The notes below the pieces were generated by a model. The model saw only the letters and a list, made by a program, of their open reading frames with translations. It ran no database searches and was not told where the DNA came from. 64,000 nucleotides of DNA, taken from contig SEMN01000151.1 in assembly GCA_005408345.1 (NCBI GenBank), forward strand, positions 124,001 through 188,000. The letters are read 5' to 3'. Below are positions 46,831 through 60,500 of this stretch, in pieces (the stretch's first letter is position 1; each line of letters starts with the position of its first letter). This DNA comes from Macquaria australasica. Its lineage: Eukaryota; Chordata; Actinopteri; Centrarchiformes; Percichthyidae. Position numbers and translations under genes: made by a program.

Positions 46831-49800
46831 GCTTCAGTAATAAACACAGAAAAATGTCAAATTAAAACAAATGTAGTGAAGCTTGAGGGAGCTACTGCCA
46901 CCACATGGTAACTACATGAAGCTGAGAACACCTGTATACTTATTTTGACTTATACTAGTAATGTAGTATTTTTACATTGTTGTATTGGTACTTGTACTTA
47001 AGTAAAAGATCAGAGTACTTCTTCCACCACTCAAGGGAAGTAAATGTGTCTAATGACCAGACCAGCTGTTCAACAACACTTACTGTTTTCACTGTATTAC
47101 GGTGTATTTTTGGTTTTGCATTGTTCATGACGAGTCAGCAAATATGAAATCATCACCTTCCAGCGTCCAGGCCAAACATAAAGAGGGTTGGTGTTCTGGG
47201 AGGGTGAGCGAGTTTATTTGTGTTCAGGAAAGTCAAAGAGCACAGAGAGTCAACATCACAGCTGCAGTCAGTGATTCAATACAGAGGTGGACAAAATAAC
47301 AAACACCGTTAAAACAGCTTTGCAGCAAAATATCAGTTTGGTGAATCTCTGCTTTTGGAGGCTGCCACAGGTGTTGAATGGACCTGATGGTCAATTCTGA
47401 GGCCACAAAAGGTTATACAGATCAGAAACTGCTGCGTCAGGTAATTATTATTTTAAGGAGCGAGTCAGTGTTGGTGAAGGTGTTCTGTTGATTGAGGCTG
47501 GGTGGGTCAAACGTTTAATATTGGTGAAAATATACCAGAGGTTTGGTAGTGATGACAAAATACTGTATTTTGCCAAGTTGCATCTCGAAAAACATGCATT
47601 GTTTTCAGTCATACAAGACATTTTCCTGAACACATTACAAAATTAACAAATGGTGATTGGAGCTGCTTTCAAATGTAACTCATGGAGTTGTAATTTTCAA
47701 AGAAATCAGAGTTGAGTTTAAAATATACTCGACTTTCAAGCGATTCAACTCGTGAAAACACTGTTGCTAAGCTGTGACAACAGAAGACATCCCTCTGTTC
47801 ACTTTTTAAACATGAAGATTCTTTTCTGCATTTTAACATCATGACGACAAAATGTGACCAACTCCCATGAGCGCCGACATTTTTATAAACGCCAGTGAAT
47901 GTCACATCTCTCGAACTCTGTCAGACGGTCGTTTCTGTTTAGACGGTCTCACGCTAAATAGGACCTCACTGAGGCAGAATTAAAATCAGGAAACATCTGA
48001 TGAAATAAGAAAAGTTAAAATCTTTCAGGCCTCAACATCCCACGCTCTATTCAACAAACGTTTTAAGGCTTCTTGCTCTCATCTTTGTAAGTTTCACCTA
48101 TCAAGAAGAAATATTATATCTTGTTAGAACTATTAAGAAAAAAAAACACCCTCAAGGCAACACAATGGCCGAAAACGTTTGGGAATAAATTAGAATAAAT
48201 AAAGCAAAGTTTGTAACGTGTTTGATTTTGATTAACTTCAATCTGATCTACGAGTCGCTGCGTTCGTTGTTCAGTTAGAAACTCGCTGCTCGTGACCACG
48301 ATCCCACTTTGACACAGATGTTGTCCTGGTGTTTTAGACTTCTTCTGGTCTCATTACATCGTTTTGAGTCGTGGCCTGATGGTCCCATTTGACAGGATTT
48401 TAATTTGACACAACCACAAATTACAACCTCAAAAATGAGTCAAATCAGCAACTCGATAAAAACATTTTCAACAAACAGATCTTGAATCGTGAGTATTCAC
48501 TGCAGAGCTGTATGTAAGGCGTCTTTATGACCGAATCCACCGGCTGTAGTTTCCTCCATGAACAGATTTACATTTTGTTTCAGACAAAAGCATAAAAGAT
48601 CAATTCCCCCCTGTTTGGATTGTCTGAATGAGATTATTGATCAGTTTGTGTTGAATACGATGTAACAGACTCACAACAAACAGCACAGAGTGAAACTACA
48701 AAGTCGACAACACGTACTTGTACAGTATGGTACACACATATATACATATAGTATAATGTACATGTAATATACACAGTGATGTTCATGTCTGGAGTGAACT
48801 TGCTGCTTTTCGTAGTTTTTTTAAGCCGTTAAACTTTAACATCAGAGCAGCCACTTTTTAAAAAACATGACAAAGAAAGAAATACAGAAAACCGTTCAAA
48901 CTGTTTCTCTGCTGTGATAATTACACATTCAAACCGAACAGGAGTGATATTGTAACAAAGATTAACAGACTCTTTTGAAGTATTAGTTTTCAGTGTTGAG
49001 CTGCCACATTAACTCTTCAACTGTAACAATAAAATAAAAAAATACATTTTAAAAAACACACTACAGCAAACAGCCCAGCTGCTAAGTTTCCCCTTTTTGT
49101 TGCCATCATCACTCTCAGTTTCTTAGCCCCTCTTTGGACAGACGGCACACGTTGCATTTGACTTTTCTCTTACAGACTTGTACGCATTTCACAGAGAAGT
49201 CAAAGGTCACGGCCAACCAGTCAGTGATGCTCCTGAGGGCCAGGTTAGCGCCAAATTCACTCAAAAAGACCGTGTCGTCAGTACAAGCCAGAAGGCGAAG
49301 TGAAACGCGATATCGTTTAAATATGGTGATAACGCACAGACTCAGGCTCCAAATGACGTCACCAGCTCAGGTATCCGGGGTATTTTGGCTTCATTTTTGT
49401 GCAGTGGGAGGAAGTGGAGACGCGGCGGCCATCTTTACTTAAAGTCTGTGGTACCGACTGGAACAAACACGTTAAATAAGTGCATTTGCAACATTTTTTT
49501 AAATTAGAAAAAAAAAGTATCTCAAAACTAAATAGGAATGTAGATCCAGTTCAGCTCAACATATGCAGATCAGAACTGTCAGGGTCTGGGGTTCAGTTCC
49601 CCACAGAGACCACAAGCATCGTTTTGGTGTTCACACCTGCCCAAACGAACTGCACCAAACGGGCGAACACATCAGGGTTCATTTTAACTGAACCAAACAG
49701 GTTAGGTGTGAAAACGCCCCGAGACAGTGAGTCTGAATCTGCTGACGGGGGTCAGTAGAGCTTCCTGCAGGTTTATACGGCACCAGGAACACGTTTTCTG

Positions 49801-49903
49801 ATATCAATTAAGGGCAGCAAACAATAGCAGCGGAGTAAAACGCACGTCAAAACACGCTTCTGTTGTCTGTGAAGCACATCGAGGTCGTCAAAAGCTCCAC
49901 GTC
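46831..49903. other. intergenic or distal slc39a6 3' side, no gene seen
   Basis: AT-rich with no recognisable exon. Part may be 3' UTR of slc39a6, whose stop is at 51562 on the minus strand. Confidence 0.4.
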
Positions 49904-49909
49904 AAGATG

Positions 49910-50412
49910 TATGGCAAGCCAAAGGGATCAAATGTCGTCAGGTCAGCACACGTCCTTGGTACATAAAACGGCATAAAATACGGCGTCCTGACAGTTTTCA
50001 CGCTGCTTTTTACGCCGTTACATTTTAAAACGTCTAAAACTGAGGTACATTAAACGCCGCTCTTGTAACCAACCGGTGAAGAGTAAAGCCGGACCAAAGC
50101 AGTGCATCGATGAAAGAGGCTTGCCATTGCTAGGCAAGATTGCTATCTGTGTTGTCTTTATAAATTAATTAAAAATTAAAAACTCTGGATTTACTGGCTG
50201 TGTAAAACAGGAGGAAGAGCTCATTACCATACAAGAAAACAGCGTAAATAACGTGCGCCTTGGACAGGTTTTAACACGCGTAAAATCGGCGTTATAAATA
50301 AAAACTGCGTAAAAAGCGGTGTGAAAACTGTCAGAACGCCGTATTTTACGCCGTTTTATGTACCAGGGACATGTGCCGACCTGACGACATTTGATCCCTT
50401 TGGCTTGCCATG
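49910..50412. mobile_element. foldback MITE with 100-bp inverted repeats
   Basis: The left arm 49911-50017 and right arm 50307-50411 are nearly perfect inverted copies (ATGGCAAGCCAAAGGGATCA at the tips, CTGACAGTTTTCAC inside). AAGATG flanks both ends (49904-49909 and 50413-50418), a plausible target-site duplication. No coding capacity. Confidence 0.75.
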
Positions 50413-50663
50413 AAGATGCACCACCGTCCTCCTTTCAACGCTCCGGGAAAGTAACCTTTTTAGCACATTTGCTCCCAGATCGGCACGTTCTGTACAGTGT
50501 GTCCGTTGCCTGATTCGGGCGTGAACTTAACAGTACTGGGTAACACTTTCTAAGTCCGCCTTATTAACATTTTCAAGTGATGTTACAGTGAAGCAAACAC
50601 GCGTCTACAGAGCGTCATTATTCAAGACGCGACAAACACAAGGGGGAGCCCCTCCAATACCTC

Positions 50664-50890
50664 AAACTGTTAGAGCTGAAACCATTAATCTATCAAGACA
50701 ATTATTAGTCAAAGATCGTGCCAAAGATTTGCTGGTTCCAGCTTCTGAAATTAATATTTAGTGGTTTTCTGCACTGCAACAGGTCAGCTTGAGCTCTGGT
50801 AGAAACGAGAGACATGTTTGACTGTTTTCCAACATTTTATAGACCAAACGATTAATTGATTAAATCAATAATGATAATGATCATTAGTAA
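50664..50890. mobile_element. degenerate MITE, same group as 1170-1450
   Basis: Begins AGAGCTGAAACCATTAATCT and ends with AGACCAAACGATTAATTGAT, the dispersed 'gggctg(c)aac ... attaatcgatta' pattern. Confidence 0.4.
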
Positions 50891-51561
50891 TGACCCTTAT
50901 CGTGATAATAATGCGTGCAGAGATTCATTTTTGGAAAAGATTGTGGTATAAAACATCACTTTAAATACTTACTGGAGGGACTTTAAAATGTAAATTGTTG
51001 GCTGTTATGCACTTTGGGTATCTACTGGAATACTGATCTGGTTCGACTCAGCAGCAGAAACACATCAGATAAATAAAACTATGACAAAATCAGACATAAT
51101 GAAAAAAAAAATGGAATCAAATATGATGGCAAAAGAGGTTGGGGTGGGGGGGTGGATAAAGTGAAAATTGATCAAATGCGCCTTCTGGTGGTGATTTTTG
51201 TTATTTTTGTTTTGGCAGATTCTGTTGTTTCCCACTTAGCAGGAGAAACTGCTGCGTGTTTTAAACTGCAGGCCGAGAACATGAAAAAAAAGAACTTATC
51301 AGTTATTTTCACAGAGTTTCAGTTGGAGCAGCTGACGTTTGTAGCTTCTGCTTCTGTCAGCTACAACAACAGAGGGAGGAGTCAACACGGCGACTTTCTA
51401 GATGACATCTGATTTCTGTGTTTGAACTGATGCTTCTTCCTACACAACGTGAAAATCCCAACTAAATCAAGGTGACTGTCTAGAACGACAAATAAAAACA
51501 CACTACACTTCTGACGGAGACACTAGAATGCACGTGGAGGTCAGGATGAAGCACCTCTCCA

Positions 51562-54500
51562 TCAGTACCCCAGGTCCAGCTGGATTTTGTGCTCAAAAAT
51601 AGCGATTAGCAGCATTATGCAGAAGCCCAGCAGGATGCCGGCGTTCTGGAGCAGGAAGAAGCCGCAGTGGCTGAAGCCGTGGTCCCCGGCGTTGTTGTGC
51701 AACATCTCAGGCATCTGGAAAGAAAAACAAGACGCATGAAGTCACTCTGATCTGTGGCGGGTTTCTTAAAATGGGGGTTTCCCCAACACTCGACGAAACA
51801 ATACAATTCATCATTAAAGTTGAATAATAACTTTATGGTTGGGGAAATCTGCAGCCCGGTATCTTTTTTTAATTTTCTTTTTAGGAGACTTGCTTGTTAA
51901 AGCTGGAGAGTTAGAGCGGGACTTTTACATGTAAATAAACGTCCGTTACATTCAAGCCGTCACCAGACGAGTTCACGCGGTGCTGATTGAGCCGATCACC
52001 TCCAGGTAAATCTCTCTGTGTGTCGCAGTATACAGAGTTTTTAAATCTGGTAGTAAAACCAGAGCCATGTAGAGAGAGAGTCGCGTCAGATGGTCACATG
52101 ACTGACGTAGACTTCAGGGAGTTCTCTCTGCATGGCTCTGGTGTGACAGAGTACCTGCAGCAACTGGGATGATGATGCTGCAGATAAAGAAGAAACTCTG
52201 CGTTCAGAGGAAGGACTACAGTCAGAAACAGAAACTAACAGGGAGAACCATGGTGCAGCTGTTCCTGGTTGGAGAGGCTGAAAGAGGAGCAGGGACTGAG
52301 GGCAGACAGGATGTGGTCTTACTGCTCCTGGACAGGTTGGTCTTTGTAAAACATTACATTTACTCTGCCTAAATGATGGATTCTTGTGTTGGAGCTGTGG
52401 AGATGTGAGCAGCTCCCCTGTAGGCAGACGTCAGTGTTTGTGTAATTACTCTCACTGCCAGAAGGGGGAGACAAAAGTTCCACACTGCAGCTTTAACACT
52501 AAGAAAGACTTTGTCGCTCTTAAATCCTCGTATGAGTCAGATGTTTCAGATGGATATCAGTAACATCTCTGTGTCCAGTACAGAGTCAGGTCCAGGACAT
52601 GTTTAGCCTAGCTTAGCACAAAGACTGGTAGGAGGGGGGAACTGCTAGCTTAGCGCCACCTCTGAACTCACCGTGGGGTTGTTGGTTTGAGCTCTGCTCT
52701 AACTCTGTCAACTAAAGCAGCTGGCTACAGGGTGGACCGGCGACTAGCTTGTTAGCTACAAGACACCATTATTCTACACCTGTTGCTGTGATGAAGGTTA
52801 AAATGCATGTAATGATTTAACAGGGAGTCTGTTCTACAGAGTGGCCACAAGAGGTCAGCCTCGGACAACAGAAGCTTTGCTGTGTTTATTATCAGACAGC
52901 AGCGGTTTGAGACAGTTCACCTCCCTCTTGTTTTTGTCATGTGTGCAAGTTTTCAGAGAGCAGGTGTGTGTGTGTGTGTGTGTGTGAGAGAGAAGAGGCC
53001 ATCTGGTCCTGAAGGCTGCTGCTCTCTGACAGTCAGACAGTCGGTCAAGTCCTGTCGAGTGGACAGAACAGATGCTGCTGACTGGATGAGGGCAGAGCAG
53101 TCTCAGCTCCCGAGCAGTTTCCTTCTACACTGTGGAAAGCCAATAATGAATCATGTCTGTTCTTAAATACTTCCTGAATGTTGAATTTATTCTGTCAGCC
53201 TGCACAAACAGATTTGACCTTAATTGCTTTATTGATGGTTTTTTTTAACATAGCTGCACCTTTTTGTAGTTTTTTCACTGCTTTGAATGTATAAACAGTA
53301 AATGGAACCCTTGTAACTACTGCACATGTATTACATACACACGTACAGGTTCTAGGTTGTCGTTTTGTCGAATGTCTGTGCAGAAATCCAGACGAAAGAG
53401 AATCGTTTGAAAATGGTTCACTTATGTGCAACCGTACAGTCTGGAACAGGAGTTTTCCAAATCCAAATTTGGGCCAAAATCCAGCAAGCTGATGTACTGT
53501 AACAGCATTGTTGGCTCTCAGCTGGTAGTTTGTTCGTCTCTTAGGATCATCAGCTGCAGAAAACACACGTTTGTGATGTGTTTAAGTGCAAGAGAGGCCA
53601 CGTTCACTCACCATGTCCACCAGGGCCACATACATGAAGAGTCCGGCTGTGAGGGCAAATATCCACATGGAGATGTTCTCTGCGTAGTGTCCGATCAAGA
53701 TACCGGTCACCATCCCCAAGTAGGCCATCATGGCCGACAACACGTTGTAGAGAATGGCCTGACGCACCGTCATACCGGCCTTCAGGAGCACCGCAAAGTC
53801 ACCTGGGAAACGGAGGAAACCGCGTCTTTCCAGAGAATCACATCATGTACTTCAACTTTCACTGCATAAGGTCTAAACATTTCTTTAAGATTAGACATTG
53901 TTTTTAATAAGCAATTCTGAATGAATGAAGATGAAGATGCTGCCATAATAAAGGACTTTCAGCGCTGAAAGACTGAGGAGTCGAGGGTCTTACCTAACTC
54001 GTGAGGCAGCTCGTGACAGAAAACAGCCACAGATGTACTGAGACCGCTGGACAGACCCTCAGTGAAGGCAGCTCCTGCAGAACCACAGATAAGATTCAAG
54101 TCATCACTACTGCTGCACACGCCAACACTGGCACGTTAGCATGTTATCTAATGTTTTCCATGCTAATGTTGCACAGTAATATACTCAGTATGCTAACGGC
54201 TGCTAGTGTTAGCATTAGGGCTGGACAGCAGGGAGAGAAATGTTTAACCACGATGAGCTTTGTTCTTTCTGCTCAAACTGAAGCCTGTCAGGATATAAAG
54301 ATTCCCTAAAGCTAGTAGATGTCTGAGAAAAGACCAAGAATTAGCTGCGAACGGAAAATCTATTTTAATTCATTCATTCATTCATTAATTACACACAAAC
54401 AAACAAACCTCTTCCGTCTTGTCAGTATGAATCCTGCAGTGTGAACCGTTAGCAGCCAGGCAGCTCAGATCCTGGATCAGTTCTCTGAGAGCCTCGCTGC

Positions 54501-57500
54501 TCATTCCACCGGGCCGGTCTAATTGCTGGTGTTTGAGACTAAATGCTCTTGTACTCTGATACTTACAGGTGATAAAACCTGGTTTGTGGTACTTTTCCTT
54601 ACACATATGTTTCATGCTGGACTTGAGACATCTATCCAAAAGAGCCGTTTGCGATTGATTGATTGATTGATTGTTGAGCTGTAGTTTTTCGTCTCTTCTG
54701 TCTAATTATCCAAGTTTTAAGACCAAAACAATATCATGTGGTGTGTTCAGCTGATTTAACCAGCCCTTATGACTGGTTAAAGGTAGACTGATTTGTAAAT
54801 GGACTTCACTTATACAGTAAAGTGCTTTTTAACCTTAACGGTTCCCAAAGCGCTCTACAGATCGGTCTCATTCACACACAACTTAGGGTTCAGTGTCTTG
54901 CCCAAGGACACTTCCACATGTGGACAGGAGGAGCCGAGGATCGAACCACCAACCCTGAGATTAATGGATGACCCGCTCCACCTCCTGAGCCACAGCCACC
55001 AGTTCTTCATTGGCTGTTTGTACATTGTTGAACCTCATCGACAGCATGTCAAAGTCAGATCATCATGACGGATCATGAGTCAGTGACACCTACTCACCGA
55101 TAGCCAGGCCGTCGCTGAAGTTGTGCAGACCGTCTCCCATGATGACCATCCAGGCGAGACTGGCCACGCCGGCCTGCTGGAAGTGCTGCTCTGAGTAGGA
55201 GTGGGAGTGGCTGTGAGGGTGGTGGTTCTGGGAGTGGTGGTGGTGCAGGATGTGGTGGTAGTCGTGGTGGTGGTGGTGCATGCTGTCGGCCTGGCCCACC
55301 GTGTCATGGAAGTGGGAGTGGCATTTGTTCTCGCAGTCCTCAGCGGAGTAGGCGGCGCCCCCCGACGCTCCGCCGTAACCCTGCGGGGAGACGACGGACA
55401 CCTGCGGCGCCAGCATCACCTGCTCCTCCTCCGCCACGCTGCCGCCGTGCAGGCTGCTCAAGTGGTCACCAAAAATACCGGCACCGTTAGTCTCCACATC
55501 TGGAGAAAGACAATGACGCTGAAATCACCGTTTTCTGTTTGTTTTTAATGATCAAAACGGAATACCAAAAAACATCAAGCCTCTCGAAGCCTTTATCATC
55601 ACATCTAAATAGTTCCTATAAATTCCAGGAGACAACAAATACGACGACGGGATCGTTTCATTTCAAATATAAGATTTTTGGTTTCCATGAGTGATTGTGT
55701 CAATGATGAAACACCAGATTATGTTGAAAAATCAAAGATTTTTCAAGGAGTATATTCCAATTCAAGCATATTCCTAACCTTGAAAAGATAACAGTTAAAA
55801 TGAAGCATGATATTGAGCTGCACATTTTACACATTTTAAAAACTAACTCGACATTTCTTGTTTCTTGACTGACACAGATACCAATATTTCTCCAATATAG
55901 ACTGATATACTGCAGTAACGCTTTATTAGGCGCCAATAAAGACCGTTCTAACAGAAGTTTTATGGTTTCAGAAAGCTAAACAAGTGCAGGTTTTCCGAGA
56001 CATGTTTACCCCCTCAGAGAGAAAGTGAAAACACCTCCAGTGTGTTTGTTTCGCTCACCTTCACTTGGCTTCAGGTCGTTCTCCTCCAGAGCCGGCTGCT
56101 TCTCCGGATCTGCTTTGTCGTTGAGATCCCACTTCTTCTGGATCTGTGTGGACGGCAGGAACGCCTGGTTTTTATTTCACACGACAGCATGAACTACATC
56201 CAGCCTCATGTTTCCATGGTGATGCTGGATGCAAACATTCAAAACTACCTCATGAATGGCATCTGCTTTTTAACGTCAACTAACCACAAGTAAATGTTTA
56301 AAATAATTTAGATTTTAAGTTTAAATTTCCTACATAAATAATTTGATAAGTGAAATGTTTGCTAAGTAAAACGGTAATAAGGACAAATTGTATCAGTTTG
56401 ACGGTTTTATGTGCTGTCAGGTGTTTGAAGGTTTGCTGGGTCAGACGGTGGTATCGACTGTCTGATCAGATTCATCATCTTGTCCAATTATTCTTTAATC
56501 ACATACTTCCCGCTTTAAATAATTAACAATTAACATAAAAAAATAACATTTTTAATCTGTCTTAGAAGCATTTTCTTTATTTAGACAGTTTAAGTTGCTG
56601 CATGACTGCAACACTGAACTTTTGAGAACTGGCTTCTTTTGTTAAATCAATGAATCAATCAAACTTTATTTGTATGGCACCTTTCATCTCAGGTGAGTGC
56701 AGCTCAAAGTGCCTCACAGATGGCTGGCAAGCCCATAATAAGACAGGACAAGTGTAGACTGCAAAAACATTTAATTTAAGAATTTGAGACCAACGCACGC
56801 GAGAAAATAAAAATGATGCAAATGTAATAAAATAAATTTAAAAGCTATAATAATAAAAAAGTTATAAAAAATAAAATAGATTAAAAAAACAAAACAAAGA
56901 TAAAACTGATAAGAGGGATAAAAAATGATTAATAATAAATTATATAAATAATAAAAAACGGTTTAGTAGAAAAATGTTTTCTTATAGTAAGGCGTCATGT
57001 TGGTGTTGGTACTGAAACAATGTAGAACAAAATAATAACGAAGAGTTTCTTGTGGAATAAAACAAAATGTCGCTTCGTCTCCGTTTTAACGACCAAACGT
57101 AGAAAGAAACTGACCTTCTGCTTCTTGTCCTTGTACATTTTTCCGAGCGTCAGGAAGTGCTCGATCAGAAACATGCAGTAGACTCCGCTCAGAGTCGTCA
57201 GGCCCTTCCACACCGCGTCCAGGTTCTCCTCCTGCTCATCGTGGACGTGATGCACCGCCGACATATTCATCCCAGCATCCTCGTGGTGGTGGTGATGGTC
57301 TCCCTGAGACTGAAGCATCCGCAGAGGGGAACACATAAAGAGACTGAGACACTGAACGCAGCATCACTACTGTCATTCAAGTTTACACTGAGTCTAAACC
57401 CAACATAAGCTGGTCTCTGGACCCTACCCTCTCTTCTCCAGTTTGGTCAGAGTCAAAACCCCTTAAAAGCTGGCCTCAGAATCTGGTTAGAGGAGCACTT

Positions 57501-60500
57501 TTTCTGAATCTGGACAACGACACCTCAACGAGGTGGTCTGAGATCAGTACAGAGTCAAACGTGTCTGTATCTCCTCCACTGAAACAAACTTCCCTGCAGG
57601 GCTTATTTATTCACATGTGCTGCGTTATTAATTGGGGCGTTTGCCGTGTTGCAAACCATATGTTGCAACCCCGCCCCACTTGGATTTGAAATATACTGTA
57701 AACAGGGGAGTACAGTGGAAACAGAAGCAGAACCTCAAGTTACAGGCGGTTCAGTTGCTGTAGTGGAAAAGGCCAAACAGACGTATAAGCTGAACTAGTT
57801 TGTTTTGTGTGTGAAAATGGCCTTAAAATGCTTCGTGTCTCCGGTCAGGACTGACGACGTGACGAACACATGCTGACTCACGTGGGGGATGAGGTGAAGG
57901 AAGGCGTCACCGCTCAGCGTGCCGACAGCCAGCGCCACCAGGAAGCTGAGGAGGAACTTGAAGAAAACTCTGTTCATGAGCGGGATGAGGACGACGCCGA
58001 GCAGGGACAGCAGGCTGATGATGGTGATGGAGACGAACCCGCCGACCCACGCTGCAACGCACACACCAAACACTTCGTCTGACGGAGACTTCTTCACAAA
58101 TGTACAGCTAACATGAGCCTGATCACAGATTTACTCCTTCACCATCGTACCTATTGTGATGCTTTTGCTGCTTTCTCCAGCAGGGCGCTCGCTGTAGTCG
58201 TGGTCTGAGTTGTTGTGGTCGCCATGGTGACTGTGAGCATGTTTATGGTCTGGAAATAAAAAGAGATTTTTATCACATCAAACTACAAAACTGCTATAAA
58301 AAAGGACTGAAAATAAACGTGTGAAAGAGCATCAGTCACTTAATAGTACTTCCTGTTGACACTCGGCGTGTTACCACTGTACACAGGTAACTGTGTCAGT
58401 CTGTTTCCAGCAAACAAACATGTACTCTTTGGGATGATGAGAATAACCTCACTGTCTCAAACATCACATCTTGGATATGTGCGTTGTTTCAGGAGAACAG
58501 GTGAGACGTGACTTTCGATCCAGGAGGTCCAGGCTGAGTAACAGATCCACGAGTCTGAAGGTCCATCAGACATCAGAACACTGCACAGCTGTTTAGATTA
58601 CTAACATACTGCTGATAATTAGGGCTGGGCGATAAAACGATAATGATAATTATCTCCATAGAAAAATAACAAATGTCCGATATAATTAAATCACCCATAC
58701 ACCAGGAGAGGGGGCGCTGATGCACCTTAAACGCTAGTTGCCACCTGCCATTAAACAGAAGAAGAAGACAAACAGCCAATCACAGCGGCCGCAGGCTTGT
58801 AGATGGAGCAGAATCAAAATAATAGGCGAAATGAGCGACATCGGAGAAAACACGGCTGCAACGAGCTGCTGGAGGCAGGACGAAGCCTCGTTAACAGAAA
58901 GGCCACTCAGCTCAGCTGTTTACAGGTATTCTGGCAGCTGAGACGGGAAACACCACAAACCTGTTTCATCGTTTGAAACAATATGACCGTTAGAACACGC
59001 CGAGAGTAAGAAATGACAGTCTCAGACGAGTGTTCTTAGTGGACCCTCGACAAGCAGCAAACTATCGTATCGGCATCCTCCAGCAGCGTGCCTTATGACC
59101 ACAACTAAACTAAATGTTTAAACCCGTCTGTACAAAGGCTTCTGACAATAAAGAATAGTTTAAAACCTCATTAACCATCTGGTTTCTTCAACTTTCACTC
59201 AGGAGCAGAAATCAGCCTTTAAACCTGAAAGAAATAATGATTTGACATTTATTGTGATAATTATCGATATCGACTGGTGTGAATATTTTTTTCATGACGA
59301 CATTTTTGGCCGTATCACCCAGCCCTACTGATAAGACAGGATTTCACCGCTCTAGAGAGTTTGAGCAACGGTTTTATCTTTTGTTTCCAGATGGTTTTAG
59401 CAGAGACGTCTGTCCACAGTGAAACAGCTAAATTTCTTCTTCTTCTTCGGCTGAACAAATATTATCATATCATGGTCGAGACAAAATCAAACTACATACA
59501 GATTAACAACAGCTGTGTGATCAGCCGTGTCCACGTTTAAAATGAGATCACAGACAGTTTTAGTCTGGGCGGAGGGCCGAAACAGAGGCCGTCTCCTGCA
59601 CCGACCCCCCCGCAGAGCTGCATTCACACAGCGCTGTCGTCTGCCTGAACACGTCTTCCTGTGACAGTTTCCTGCTTGACCGACACGTTAACAAACATCT
59701 TAACTGCAAAACGAATAAAGACGTTCCCCGTCAGAGGGCTCCTACCTCCCTCCCCAGCACCTCCGTGCAGGATGCACGCTCCGCCATCAATCTGGTTGAG
59801 GAGGGCGGGGCAGAGGAAGCTGAAGTCAGCGAGGGTCACGCCCACCTCCTGAGACATCCCATGTGAGGAGAGGATTCTGGAGGCGTTCAGACACTGGAGA
59901 GAAAACACAAACCACTGCACTCATTCAGGATAATAAATACAATGACACGTTCATGAAGTCATTGTAGGTTTCACACCTGGATGGATTTATTTTTTATTTT
60001 ATTTTTCACTTTCCTCTCATTTACAACTCTGCAGTCTTATCAGAGAACCAGACTACTGTTCTCCGACGCCAACTGGAGGAAACTAGTGAGTCATGTTGAA
60101 AATAAAATAAAATCGTGACACCAGACCATCTGAGAGGTTAACGTAACCACGACAACAAACCTAAAGTGAGCGGTTACCTTACTCACAAATGAACACATGA
60201 AATCTAACATGATGTGTTCAGTGTTTGTATTCTTGGGGCTTATTTACTTATTCTGATTTAAAAATAAACTTTTTTTAATTTTACACACTGTTTCATTGTT
60301 ACGTTCTTTATTTAAACACTGATGCTGTTAAAATCTAATCATTTAGCTCTAAACTTAATGTTTTTAGGTTTTGGTGTGTTGGTTTGAGAAAAGCAAGTGA
60401 TTCAGTGGTGTTGTCTGAGCAGTTTGGCTAAAACAAGGTTAAAATACGTACAAAAACCTTGTTCTTCTGTACCTTACTTTGTGGAATATGAACATTGAGG

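Noticed and set aside
55201..55548. 115-codon plus-strand frame rich in Val
   Set aside because: Antisense of the His-rich loop exon of slc39a6.
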